Of a stretch of 32,359 bases of DNA, positions 1 to 5,436 are shown piece by piece. The stretch's first letter is position 1, and each line of letters begins with the position of its first letter. The position numbers and the translations under genes are program-made. Source of the DNA: a virus; the IMG/VR virus record IMGVR_UViG_3300032050_000509, positions 1 through 32,359 of that record, one strand, 5' to 3'. A model generated the notes under the pieces. It worked only from the letters and a program-made list of their open reading frames with translations. It was not told the origin of the DNA and ran no database searches.

Positions 1-271
1 TTTCTATCTCAGCTTCTTTAGACTTGATAGCTTCCATAAGGAATGCTTGACATGCATGAAGATCACCTTTATTCTTCAATAGATCAATGATATTACCTGG
101 CATAGGTACTCCATCTTGTATTGAATATACTTGACCTTCAACTGTAATAGACTTACTACAGTTATTATAAGAATCCAATTGTCTTTGGATTTCCATAGCA
201 TTTTGATTACACAAATTGCTAATTGATTGTGCTTGAGACATACTCAAACCTTTTGTAGATAAATTTCTCAT
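1..271 (-). CDS. Partial hypothetical protein, N-terminal 90 aa
   Basis: An open frame starts at ATG 269-271 and runs off the left edge without a stop, so only the first 90 residues are seen. The peptide begins MRNLSTKGLSMSQAQSISN and looks helical, with three Cys in the visible part and a Glu/Lys-rich end. The leader is A-rich (AAACTTAAAAAAAGAAAACC before ATG) with no Shine-Dalgarno, as at other leftward genes. A hairpin with a U-run at 323-349 separates it from the upstream 256-aa gene. I do not recognise the family. Confidence 0.7.
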   Translation of the reverse strand, partial: MRNLSTKGLSMSQAQSISNLCNQNAMEIQRQLDSYNNCSKSITVEGQVYSIQDGVPMPGNIIDLLKNKGDLHACQAFLMEAIKSKEAEIE

Positions 272-322
272 GGTTTTCTTTTTTTAAGTTTATGTTTAAA
301 TTGATTAATAAGTTTAAAAAAT

Positions 323-349
323 GGACAGTTTGTCTTCATGTCCAGGAAT
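323..349 (-). terminator. Intrinsic terminator after the 256-aa gene
   Basis: On the minus strand TGGACA pairs with TGTCCA around an 11-base loop and is followed by a run of T. It lies just downstream of the gene ending at 381 and before the gene starting at 271. The stem is short, so strength is uncertain. Confidence 0.5.
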
Positions 350-380
350 ACGTAGCATATCACTACCTTTCTACCGTATC

Positions 381-1151
381 TTAGAATGGGAGTAAGAACT
401 TACTATCAAGTTCTTCATCCCATTGTCTTCCTGCATAAGAATGGATATTCTTACGAGGAAATAGTTTCTTTGCACATTCAATTGCAAGAGCATCATCATA
501 TACCCCATAGTCACCAGACTTGTAGTATAGAATCACATCATCACCAATGATCTTAATCCAACCACCATTGATAGTATACCAGTCATCTGGTCTAAAGATG
601 CTACTGATATCACTATGGCCATTAGATACAAATCCATACGGATCCCAACAGAATCTAAATGAACTATCATCATAAATACCCTGCTGTATAATGAACTTGA
701 TACCTTTATGCATCTCAAAGTTGGTAAAATCAAGATCCTGAGAATACACTTGATATGCAATAGTTCTCATATGATCTTTTACTTTGTTAAGTTCATCATA
801 TTTCTCGTTATACCATCTTTCATAGTCTTCTTTAGTAGGACCATCTTCTTCAACTATAGTTGGTGTAGATGAAGCTTTGACAGATTTAGTAATCATATCT
901 AATCTTGCTGCAAGAGTAATGATTTCATTTTCTTGTTGAACCTGGAGTTTATATTTTTCAGGTTGAACAACAGATAGAAATAAATCCATGTCATCTTTAG
1001 TAACATGATCATTCCACATACCACCAGCAAATGATTTAAAATCACTAGTTGGTACTTGAAATATGTTGTGTTTAGTAGAACAAGTAATACTGTTTCTACC
1101 ATAGGTCTCTACTTCATAAAGACCTTGTCTTGAGTGTAAATGAATTTTCAT
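381..1151 (-). CDS. Hypothetical protein, 256 aa
   Basis: This is the largest leftward gene in the window. The start at 1151 has an A-rich leader containing AAACTTAAA. The N-terminal part is polar; the middle has a helical stretch with an acidic Glu/Asp/Lys-rich segment around residues 95-130. The C-terminal half is rich in aromatic residues and ends with a conserved-looking block around residues 200-250 (SGDYGVYDDALAIECAKKLF, then AGRQWDEEL). I do not recognise the fold and assign no function. There is no signal peptide or membrane segment. Its place in the leftward module suggests an early or host-interaction gene (inference). Confidence 0.75.
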   Translation of the reverse strand: MKIHLHSRQGLYEVETYGRNSITCSTKHNIFQVPTSDFKSFAGGMWNDHVTKDDMDLFLSVVQPEKYKLQVQQENEIITLAARLDMITKSVKASSTPTIVEEDGPTKEDYERWYNEKYDELNKVKDHMRTIAYQVYSQDLDFTNFEMHKGIKFIIQQGIYDDSSFRFCWDPYGFVSNGHSDISSIFRPDDWYTINGGWIKIIGDDVILYYKSGDYGVYDDALAIECAKKLFPRKNIHSYAGRQWDEELDSKFLLPF

Positions 1152-1204
1152 TTTAAGTTTATTTATAAGTTATTAATTAAGTTTCTATAAGTTAATTACC
1201 CCTC

Positions 1205-1420
1205 TGCACTCAGTTGTAACCAAACCAACGCTTTACAGGAAGATGGTTTAGCCTGAAACACGTTACAACTGTCAGCCCTTGGGAAGCTGAAATGGTGCAT
1301 TAGTAATACTCTCACAAGGTTGCAACCCTTGATATATATCTCCTTATAAGACAGTAACCATATTGTAAAACCGTAGCCCTACTGTTACACCTCACTTCTT
1401 ATAGATTGGTAATATACCTG
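1205..1420. other. Non-coding stretch with nested inverted repeats
   Basis: The 1152-1443 gap has no credible gene. It holds a perfect 10-bp inverted repeat, CAGTTGTAAC (1211-1220) with GTTACAACTG (1262-1271), enclosing a smaller AAACC/GGTTT stem. Next come TCAGC/GCTGA (1272-1290), CAAGG/CCTTG (about 1316-1332), and TATAAGACAGTA-type arms matched near 1390-1412 (ACAGTA/TACTGT nested within TATAAGA/TCTTATA). This density of pairing suggests a structured RNA, on either strand. I looked for tRNA T-arm and acceptor patterns and found none. Confidence 0.45.
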
Positions 1421-1443
1421 CAATTGGATGAGAATAATGTTAT

Positions 1444-1635
1444 TTAGTGGACATTTAATCTACCATGACAACAGTCAAGATTAAATACCCTAACAAAGAA
1501 AGCTCTAACAGCTCTTTGTCTATAATGTCTTTTGTAATTGTATCCTTTCTTAGGATGACCATCATAGCTGGTCTCAGCATTAGTAGTATTAACTACACAT
1601 GCTGTCAATAATGCAATCAGAACAAGTTTTTTCAT
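1444..1635 (-). CDS. Small exported protein or lipoprotein, 63 aa
   Basis: The N terminus MKKLVLIALLTACVVNTTNA is a clear secretion signal. LTAC at residues 10-13 fits a lipobox, which would make it a lipoprotein; alternatively signal peptidase I could cut after TNA at residue 21. The mature part is short and basic (GYNYKRHYRQRAVRAFF) with a CC pair near the end. It lies 9 bases after the stop of the 54-aa membrane gene, so the two are probably co-transcribed. A role at the host envelope, such as superinfection exclusion, is possible but unproven. Confidence 0.65.
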   Translation of the reverse strand: MKKLVLIALLTACVVNTTNAETSYDGHPKKGYNYKRHYRQRAVRAFFVRVFNLDCCHGRLNVH

Positions 1636-1644
1636 TTTGTTTTT

Positions 1645-1809
1645 TTATTTTTTATTGGTTAATAATTTTTGTGATACAACAACTGCAAATCCAGATAAGA
1701 AGAATTGAATAGCTGCTATAAGTTCTGTAGCCTCATCATAAGATAGTATGATTACACTAAGTGATGCTCCCATACAAACTAGGAACATCACAGTCATAAA
1801 ATCTTTCAT
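1645..1809 (-). CDS. Small membrane protein, 54 aa
   Basis: ATG at 1807-1809 opens a 54-codon frame ending TAA at 1645-1647. The protein starts MKDFMTVMFLVCMGASLSVI and has two hydrophobic segments, about residues 5-22 and 31-46, separated by the acidic turn SYDEATE, then a basic tail. This reads as a two-pass membrane protein. It begins 4 bases after the stop of the 44-aa gene and ends 9 bases before the exported 63-aa gene, so it sits inside a tightly packed leftward operon. No family recognised. Confidence 0.6.
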   Translation of the reverse strand: MKDFMTVMFLVCMGASLSVIILSYDEATELIAAIQFFLSGFAVVVSQKLLTNKK

Positions 1810-1813
1810 ATGC

Positions 1814-1948
1814 TTACAGGTTGATTATAGCTTGAGGTATACCTTCTTTATCAAGTATTCTCTTAACTGTTTTACCATTATTGTATCTAACATACTGAAC
1901 CTTGGTTAACTTACCTTGGAACAATTCAATCATAGTTTTGAAAATCAT
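1814..1948 (-). CDS. Hypothetical small protein, 44 aa
   Basis: ATG at 1946-1948 opens a 44-codon frame (MIFKTMIELFQGKLTKVQYV at the start) with a stop at 1814-1816. The leader carries AAAAACTTAAAAGAT before ATG, the same AACTTAAA pattern seen before the 256-aa gene. The protein is basic and soluble-looking. It is spaced 5 bases from the tiny lipoprotein-like gene upstream and 4 bases from the membrane gene downstream. Packing and leader are the evidence that it is real. Confidence 0.55.
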   Translation of the reverse strand: MIFKTMIELFQGKLTKVQYVRYNNGKTVKRILDKEGIPQAIINL

Positions 1949-1953
1949 ATCTT

Positions 1954-2046
1954 TTAAGTTTTTAATGTTGAGGACTTGCCTGTGCTAGGTACACAGGACT
2001 TGATAGTTAATAATAATAAGATAATAACACTTTTCATAACCACCAT
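1954..2046 (-). CDS. Tiny lipoprotein-like peptide, 30 aa
   Basis: A 30-codon frame from ATG 2044-2046 (or 27 codons from the second ATG at 2035-2037) encodes MVVMKSVIILLLLTIKSCVP and then a polar Ser/Thr/Lys tail. The basic start, Leu/Ile-rich core and Cys after IKS resemble a small lipoprotein signal, although Lys before Ser-Cys is unusual for a lipobox. TAGGAAATC precedes the first ATG. It is the first member of the four-gene chain running to 1444. So short a frame could be chance. Confidence 0.35.
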   Translation of the reverse strand: MVVMKSVIILLLLTIKSCVPSTGKSSTLKT

Positions 2047-2101
2047 GATTTCCTAGATCATAGTAGAACCGCTGAGTTCTATAATTACGAAGTAAACTTG
2101 G

Positions 2102-2143
2102 CTTCCACACCAGTCAGCTCATTTCACGTGGAAGTTGAAATGG
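2102..2143. other. Inverted repeat resembling the 1271-1295 element
   Basis: CTTCCAC (2102-2108) and GTGGAAG (2128-2134) form a perfect 7-bp stem. An alternative TCAGC/GTTGA pairing overlaps it. The segment shares GTCAGC and a GAAGYTGAAATGG end with 1271-1295, so the two loci may carry related structured elements. No protein-coding gene covers it. Confidence 0.35.
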
Positions 2144-2290
2144 ATAAATTATATACATTATAACATTTGGCCCATCAGGCAGAAATAGTGTATAATAGTT
2201 TAAATTAAACTCACATAGCTCTATCAAGACTATATGTAAAATACCTGGTTTTAAAGTCTGCACTAACTTTGGATTATAAATGACTGCATA

Positions 2291-2453
2291 GAAGGGTGTT
2301 TCCCTTCTTCATTTACTTAGCACTATATATACATTTGCAGAGTATATATAGAACCCAATAGTAGCCCCACAGGTTTGTCACTGTTTGCTAACAGTAAAGA
2401 GGTACAACATTATTGGTTAGTTGTACAAGTTGCGGAGAGGATTACTGCCTCTC
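2291..2453. other. Array of five hairpins, candidate structured RNA
   Basis: The 2047-2519 gap lacks a credible gene. In 163 bases it has five perfect inverted repeats: GAAGGG/CCCTTC (2291-2307), CTATATATAC/GTATATATAG (2323-2351), ACTGTT/AACAGT (2380-2395), GTACAAC/GTTGTAC (2402-2426) and GAGAGG/CCTCTC (2435-2453). Such ordered pairing points to a structured RNA or protein-binding array. Strand cannot be told from pairing alone; all neighbours run leftward. Confidence 0.45.
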
Positions 2454-2519
2454 ACTCTGTAAGTATAAGTTACATAGTTAAATCTGTTCCTATCATTTGT
2501 TCAAGGATACTGATTAGTA

Positions 2520-2708
2520 TTAAGGTGCAAGAGAATAATCAGGCACAGGTGCATTAGTCATAACTACCACCAATCCAACTGCTGGATGGTAGTATCTATT
2601 AACTTCCCGGAAACCTTGTTCTTCTCTCTCTAGTATAAGAGAATCAATACTAAGATTAACCTGTAAAGCATAATCCTCTGTAATAGTAATTCTTTCAATT
2701 GAATTCAT
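2520..2708 (-). CDS. Hypothetical protein, 62 aa
   Basis: The frame begins MNSIERITITEDYALQVNLS and ends with a hydrophobic stretch (VGLVVVMTN) and a Pro-rich tail. It is supported by the leader AAACCAACATAT directly before ATG, which matches the CCAACA start-site motif used by several rightward genes in this window. No family recognised. It is flanked on both sides by long non-coding, repeat-rich sequence. Confidence 0.5.
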   Translation of the reverse strand: MNSIERITITEDYALQVNLSIDSLILEREEQGFREVNRYYHPAVGLVVVMTNAPVPDYSLAP

Positions 2709-3000
2709 ATATGTTGGTTTGAGTTTAGCTATATAAAATCTATATAATACTAAAGTATTATAATAGATATATACTATCTAGATACAAGGTATAGAATAGT
2801 AAGTAGTAAGAGTATACATAATACAGACATACACACTAGTATATACTAAGTAAGCTAACTTAGATACAGATTTCCGGTACCAACCTGTAAGCATTAAGTA
2901 TTATTTACTTAGTATACAGTTAAGAATTACAAACCTGATACCTGATACCTGCAAGTAGCAAGTATAATCTTTCAGAATTAATTCTTAATGAGCCTGTGTC
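2709..3000. other. A+T-rich non-coding stretch with short repeats
   Basis: No credible gene is present. The stretch is very A+T-rich, with many variants of TAGTATA/TATACTA, and CCTGATACCTGATACCTG (about 2935-2951) is a 7-base unit repeated in tandem. It could be untranslated leader for the 62-aa gene, an easily melted region, or decayed sequence. Confidence 0.35.
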
Positions 3001-3008
3001 ACATACAA

Positions 3009-3098
3009 TACAGTACAGAAAGTTAAAAATATTAATATTCAACTTTTATGTTTGTACTGTAAGCACTCTATCAAGAGTGCAATCTCATTTTATGTTAT
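3009..3098 (-). ncRNA. Candidate structured RNA behind an orphan leader repeat
   Basis: The fourth copy of the leftward 21-bp leader (3099-3119) is not followed by a gene at the 33-38-bp distance seen for the other three copies. Two hairpins follow: GCACTC/GAGTGC (3063-3080), then TACAGTACA/TGTACTGTA (3009-3061) enclosing AAAGTT/AACTTT and AATATTAATATT. The only ATG nearby opens 5 codons. I infer a leftward non-coding RNA or a long structured leader; the 3' end is not defined. Confidence 0.4.
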
Positions 3099-3119
3099 GG
3101 GCTAGAAGAGAGAGGGAAA
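3099..3119 (-). promoter_or_regulatory. Leftward leader repeat, copy 1
   Basis: GGGCTAGAAGAGAGAGGGAA as read on the plus strand. It is near-identical to copies at 3740 and 4009 and partly matches 4345. On the minus strand it is a pyrimidine-rich tract ending CTAGCCC followed by an A+T segment. It is a probable promoter or transcript leader element of the leftward units. Confidence 0.55.
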
Positions 3120-3138
3120 TGTTTTAGGTTTGAAAAAA

Positions 3139-3170
3139 ATAAAGAGCAACCACGTTAGTGGTTACTCTTA
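3139..3170 (-). terminator. Intrinsic terminator of the 172-aa gene
   Basis: A 12-bp stem (AAGAGCAACCAC at 3142-3153 with GTGGTTACTCTT at 3158-3169, one mismatch) has a GTTA loop. On the minus strand it is followed by TTATTTTTTT. It lies just past the stop at 3185. Confidence 0.85.
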
Positions 3171-3184
3171 TATTTTTGCTATGA

Positions 3185-3703
3185 CTACTTGTTAGTCTTA
3201 GCTTTGGTTGTTGAAGTTTCTTCAACATCCATGGTAGCATCTTCAGATGCTGACTCAGAAGAAGTGAAGTCTTCTTCTTCATCTTCATCATCAGTAAGCA
3301 AAGCTGATGTTGAGGAAGATACATCAATGGAGTTGATGTATTTGTTTGCTGCGGCAGCAGCATATGCTTGCCCAAAATCACCACCGGTAGATTTTGAAGC
3401 AAGAATTTCAAATTGCAGGTCTTCCTTGTCCAAGGTCCAAGACCCTGCATTTTTGCCCCCTTGGACTTTGTACAAAGGGTGCCATAACTTTTTACCCGGC
3501 ATCGGGTAAGAAGTAAATAATAATGGAACTTTGTTTCCATTACTCAAGATGGGTTCCCCATCAGGAGTAGATTTAAAAACAGGTTCACTGTTTTTATAGT
3601 TAGAGCTAATGAAATTAGCTAACTCAGATGAAGTTCCACGAACTTCATAAATGGCCAAAGCTCCTGCTTTGCCCATTCTAAGAAATTTTGCTTGTAAAGC
3701 CAT
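3185..3703 (-). CDS. Protein with acidic tail, 172 aa, possible nucleic-acid-binding protein
   Basis: The first 120 residues form a compact domain beginning MALQAKFLRMGKAGALAIYE, with alternating basic, aromatic and Gly/Pro residues. Residues about 125-165 are a Ser/Asp/Glu-rich acidic tail with the run DDEDEEED, and the last residues are basic. A compact domain plus acidic tail is the layout of many phage single-stranded-DNA-binding proteins, but I do not recognise a specific family and the end is not the usual acidic tip. It has its own leader repeat 37 bases upstream and its own terminator, suggesting strong independent expression. Confidence 0.7.
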   Translation of the reverse strand: MALQAKFLRMGKAGALAIYEVRGTSSELANFISSNYKNSEPVFKSTPDGEPILSNGNKVPLLFTSYPMPGKKLWHPLYKVQGGKNAGSWTLDKEDLQFEILASKSTGGDFGQAYAAAAANKYINSIDVSSSTSALLTDDEDEEEDFTSSESASEDATMDVEETSTTKAKTNK

Positions 3704-3739
3704 AATTTATTAATTTATTGATTTATCAATATAAGTTTT

Positions 3740-3760
3740 GGGCTAGAAGAAAAAGGGAAA
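3740..3760 (-). promoter_or_regulatory. Leftward leader repeat, copy 2
   Basis: GGGCTAGAAGAAAAAGGGAA on the plus strand, 37 bases upstream of the 172-aa gene start and directly after the terminator of the 63-aa gene. Near-identical to copies at 3099 and 4009. Confidence 0.6.
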
Positions 3761-3797
3761 AAAGAAGACTAAGAGGATGTTAATCCTCAAAGTCTTC
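3757..3797 (-). terminator. Intrinsic terminator overlapping the end of the 63-aa gene
   Basis: On the minus strand GAAGACTTTGAGGA pairs with TCCTCTTAGTCTTC around the stop codon, with one bulge, and is followed by TTTTTT. The stop codon lies inside the loop. Confidence 0.8.
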
Positions 3798-3971
3798 ATT
3801 GTATTGGAATGAGCCTGTCTCAATCCAATTATAGACTTCTGCCTTATAGGCATAGTCTATACATGTGCCATCATCTTGATGGATGGCATATGTCTTTCTA
3901 CCCTCATGTTCATCTTGAGGGGTTACTGTGCCTGTTATAAGGTACAGTACAAAAATTAATTTTGTTAGCAT
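3780..3971 (-). CDS. Small secreted protein, 63 aa
   Basis: The N terminus MLTKLIFVLYLITGTVTPQD is a signal peptide or membrane anchor of about 17 residues. The rest is polar, acidic and Tyr-rich (TYAIHQDDGTCIDYAYKAEV), with a single Cys. It is a stand-alone unit: leader repeat 38 bases upstream, terminator folded over its stop codon. Export by a phage gene in this position suggests action at the host envelope (inference). No family recognised. Confidence 0.65.
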   Translation of the reverse strand: MLTKLIFVLYLITGTVTPQDEHEGRKTYAIHQDDGTCIDYAYKAEVYNWIETGSFQYNEDFED

Positions 3972-4008
3972 AACTAAATTGATTTACTTAAAATTCATTT
4001 TAAGTTAA

Positions 4009-4029
4009 GGGCTAGTAAAAAGAGGGAAA
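4009..4029 (-). promoter_or_regulatory. Leftward leader repeat, copy 3
   Basis: GGGCTAGTAAAAAGAGGGAA on the plus strand, 38 bases upstream of the 63-aa secreted-protein gene and directly after the terminator of the 89-aa gene. Confidence 0.6.
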
Positions 4030-4056
4030 ATAGAAAGGGAATTTACTTCCCTTTCT
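4025..4056 (-). terminator. Intrinsic terminator overlapping the end of the 89-aa gene
   Basis: A perfect 10-bp stem, AGAAAGGGAA (4032-4041) with TTCCCTTTCT (4047-4056), holds the stop codon (4043-4045) in its loop. On the minus strand T-rich sequence follows. Confidence 0.75.
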
Positions 4057-4312
4057 TTATTGCTTTTAATGATTTGGTCAACGAAGGTGGAGCAATCATT
4101 ATCTCACCTTGGTTGTATACAGAGTATACATAAGAGGTGCCCTTTGCATTGGTGGTGGCTTTAAAGTCAACAATGTATACATGTTTGGCTTTAAACTTAC
4201 CACCTTTGCATTTGGATTTGCTTATCACAAAAGGCTTCATGCCGTTGGGATAGAAGATCCAACTAGTTTTAGAATGAGGGTTAGATATAACCCGAGTTAT
4301 AATACTATTCAT
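4043..4312 (-). CDS. Basic hypothetical protein, 89 aa
   Basis: The protein begins MNSIITRVISNPHSKTSWIF and is strongly basic, with Lys-rich segments at residues 32-44 and at the end (LTKSLKAIKKGK). Beta-type alternation in the middle suggests a small barrel or sheet. It is the first leftward gene after the divergence zone, 33 bases from a leader repeat. A regulatory or nucleic-acid-binding role is possible but not shown. Confidence 0.65.
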   Translation of the reverse strand: MNSIITRVISNPHSKTSWIFYPNGMKPFVISKSKCKGGKFKAKHVYIVDFKATTNAKGTSYVYSVYNQGEIMIAPPSLTKSLKAIKKGK

Positions 4313-4344
4313 AAGATATAAATTTTAATTTTATATTATGACAA

Positions 4345-4359
4345 GGGCTAGAAGCTTAG
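4345..4359 (-). promoter_or_regulatory. Leftward leader repeat, copy 4 (partial)
   Basis: GGGCTAGAAG is conserved, but the purine run is replaced by the arm of a hairpin (4357-4396). It is 33 bases upstream of the 89-aa gene, the same place as copies 2 and 3 relative to their genes. CTAGCCC is therefore the fixed core. Confidence 0.5.
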
Positions 4360-4396
4360 CTGTCATATGTCAGAGCATGTGATGACATGACAGCTA
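4357..4396. other. Strong inverted repeat in the divergence zone
   Basis: TAGCTGTC pairs with GACAGCTA and, after a 2-base bulge, ATGTCA pairs with TGACAT, giving 14 bp around a 10-base loop. It abuts the first leftward promoter/leader and could be an operator, an origin hairpin or an RNA structure. Confidence 0.6.
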
Positions 4397-4648
4397 GTGT
4401 GACATGCACAGCATGGAACAGGATAGAAACATTTTCTGCCAAGAAAATTTTCTTGCAACAGATGGACAAATGTGTTTGGCCAGCTGGCAGCACAGGGGGG
4501 TACCCACTGCCGAGCGGAGGGCCCGGGGGGTCTGCAGTGAGGCCCCATCACATCCTCTTAAATAGTAAATTTTTGTTGCCAAGTAAAAATTTATTTTTAA
4601 ATTTACATATCAGTTTATTTCATTCTACTGAATAGTTTAATGGTTAGG
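4397..4648. other. Divergence zone: palindrome, G+C-rich island, A+T hairpin
   Basis: No credible gene lies here. AAGAAAATTTTCTT (4441-4454) is a perfect 14-bp palindrome. Bases about 4478-4555 are far richer in G and C than the rest of the window and contain CAGCTG, GGTACC, GGGCCC, CCCGGG and CTGCAG within 75 bases. TAAATTTTT (4566-4574) and AAAAATTTA (4585-4593) form a 9-bp stem. It lies where the leftward and rightward modules diverge. Replication origin, non-coding RNA or recently acquired sequence are all possible. Confidence 0.5.
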
Positions 4649-4685
4649 AAAAATCCCCGGGACTACAGACTGGGGATTTTTTTAT
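4649..4685. terminator. Bidirectional intrinsic terminator
   Basis: A perfect 10-bp stem, AAAAATCCCC (4649-4658) with GGGGATTTTT (4672-4681), is followed by TTTATTT; A-runs on the other side make it usable from both strands. On the plus strand no protein gene precedes it, which supports a transcribed non-coding segment upstream. Confidence 0.75.
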
Positions 4686-4770
4686 TTATTAGTTATGAAC
4701 TTTAGAAAAAAATAATTATTTTTGACTAAGTCATTTATAAAAGATTGTCAATAATTTGATATTACAATTA

Positions 4771-4799
4771 AAAGCCCTAGTATATCTTAGGGCTTTTTT
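4771..4799 (+). terminator. Terminator fused to a promoter-like motif
   Basis: AAAGCCCTA (4771-4779) and TAGGGCTTT (4788-4796) form a perfect 9-bp stem followed by a T-run. The T-run is also the left half of the promoter-like motif at 4794-4808. Confidence 0.75.
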
Positions 4800-4808
4800 G
4801 TATATTAT
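4794..4808 (+). promoter_or_regulatory. Rightward promoter-like motif P1
   Basis: TTTTTTGTATATTAT, identical to the motif upstream of 9370 and 11810. Its TATATTAT end lies only 4 bases before the ATG at 4813, against 18-33 at the other sites. Confidence 0.6.
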
Positions 4809-4812
4809 ATTT

Positions 4813-4995
4813 ATGAGAGTGTATATTATAAAGAGTGGTAAGGAGTATGAGGCAAGTATTACTGAACCAGATCCTGATACTGCACAGGTTATGTATATGT
4901 TAGAGAAGATGACTAAGATAATGGAGTTACCCAAGGATGAAGTAGATGACTATATACTTGCTTGGGCTGAAGAAATAAAACAAGTGTTAAGATGA
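4813..4995 (+). CDS. Small acidic protein, 60 aa
   Basis: I chose the ATG at 4813 because anything further upstream would lie in the terminator and promoter. The protein begins MRVYIIKSGKEYEASITEPD and is mostly helical and acidic afterwards, with no Cys. Given the promoter position the message may be leaderless. Its stop overlaps the next gene's start (ATGA), so it leads the 4813-8047 unit. No family recognised. Confidence 0.65.
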   Translation: MRVYIIKSGKEYEASITEPDPDTAQVMYMLEKMTKIMELPKDEVDDYILAWAEEIKQVLR

Positions 4996-5435
4996 AGAAG
5001 TATGATATGGGAGATTATATACTCCTTGCTGGTAATGATGCTACTGAGATATTTGATTATTACTCTGTAGATGAAATGCACGGGCTAAACCGTAAAGATG
5101 CCCAGGCAGAAGAAGTAGATAAGACCAAAGGTAATGGGGTGTATATTTATGGATGGACTAACTATGACCCAGAAGATAAGAAGCTTACAGCAAAAGCTCC
5201 TTATAAACCATTTTTGTTTTTAAACCTAGGCACTTTTAAAAACTATTCCCTTACAGAGAAAGCCACAGCTGTTATGCATGAGACTATGCATATGGCAATC
5301 TTGCTTAATAATTATAATATAGAAGATAAAGAGGAAGAGGCAATCTCTTTTGCTGAAGAACAAGCTAATAAGATTATTGAGAAGTTAGGTATTAGTTCTA
5401 AGGAGCAACCAAAGAAAGGATTCTTTAAAAAGTAG
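4992..5435 (+). CDS. Small zincin-like metallopeptidase candidate, 147 aa
   Basis: Residues 96-100 are HETMH, fitting the zinc-binding HExxH helix, in the hydrophobic context ATAVMHETMHMAILL. Acidic residues about 15-20 positions on (EDKEEEAISFAEE) could supply the third ligand. The part before it is beta-like, with GVYIYGWTNY and a Pro-rich loop. The C terminus is basic. The protein has no signal peptide, so it would act in the cytoplasm or be packaged. The substrate is unknown and could be a host or virion protein. It is coupled to the preceding gene by ATGA and lies 1 base before the next. Confidence 0.65.
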   Translation: MKKYDMGDYILLAGNDATEIFDYYSVDEMHGLNRKDAQAEEVDKTKGNGVYIYGWTNYDPEDKKLTAKAPYKPFLFLNLGTFKNYSLTEKATAVMHETMHMAILLNNYNIEDKEEEAISFAEEQANKIIEKLGISSKEQPKKGFFKK

Positions 5436-5436
5436 T

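Noticed and set aside
2375-2557. Rightward 60-codon frame
   Set aside because: TTG start, runs through three perfect hairpins, overlaps the better supported leftward 62-aa gene, and no rightward gene is otherwise present here.
2723-2910. Short direct repeats of TAGTATAC type as a CRISPR array or iteron set
   Set aside because: Units are short, irregular and A+T-biased, without constant spacing or unique spacers.
1152-3120. tRNA genes in the left non-coding gaps
   Set aside because: Inverted repeats are many, but none gives a 7-bp acceptor stem with a TTCRA T-loop at the right distance on either strand.
3189-3509. Rightward 106-codon frame opposite the 172-aa gene
   Set aside because: It is the antisense shadow of the acidic tail (Ser-rich run opposite GAA/GAT codons); the leftward frame has leader and terminator.
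4478-4555. Cloning-vector polylinker
   Set aside because: Several six-base restriction sites fall together in the G+C-rich island, but the order and spacers do not match a vector polylinker I know, and no vector backbone is present.
4387-4635. Rightward 82-codon frame and leftward frames of 62 codons across the G+C-rich island
   Set aside because: Composition is unlike the neighbouring genes, the frames cross strong hairpins, and none has the A-rich leader seen elsewhere.
4756-4812. Upstream extension of the 60-aa protein
   Set aside because: The extension covers the terminator hairpin and promoter motif.
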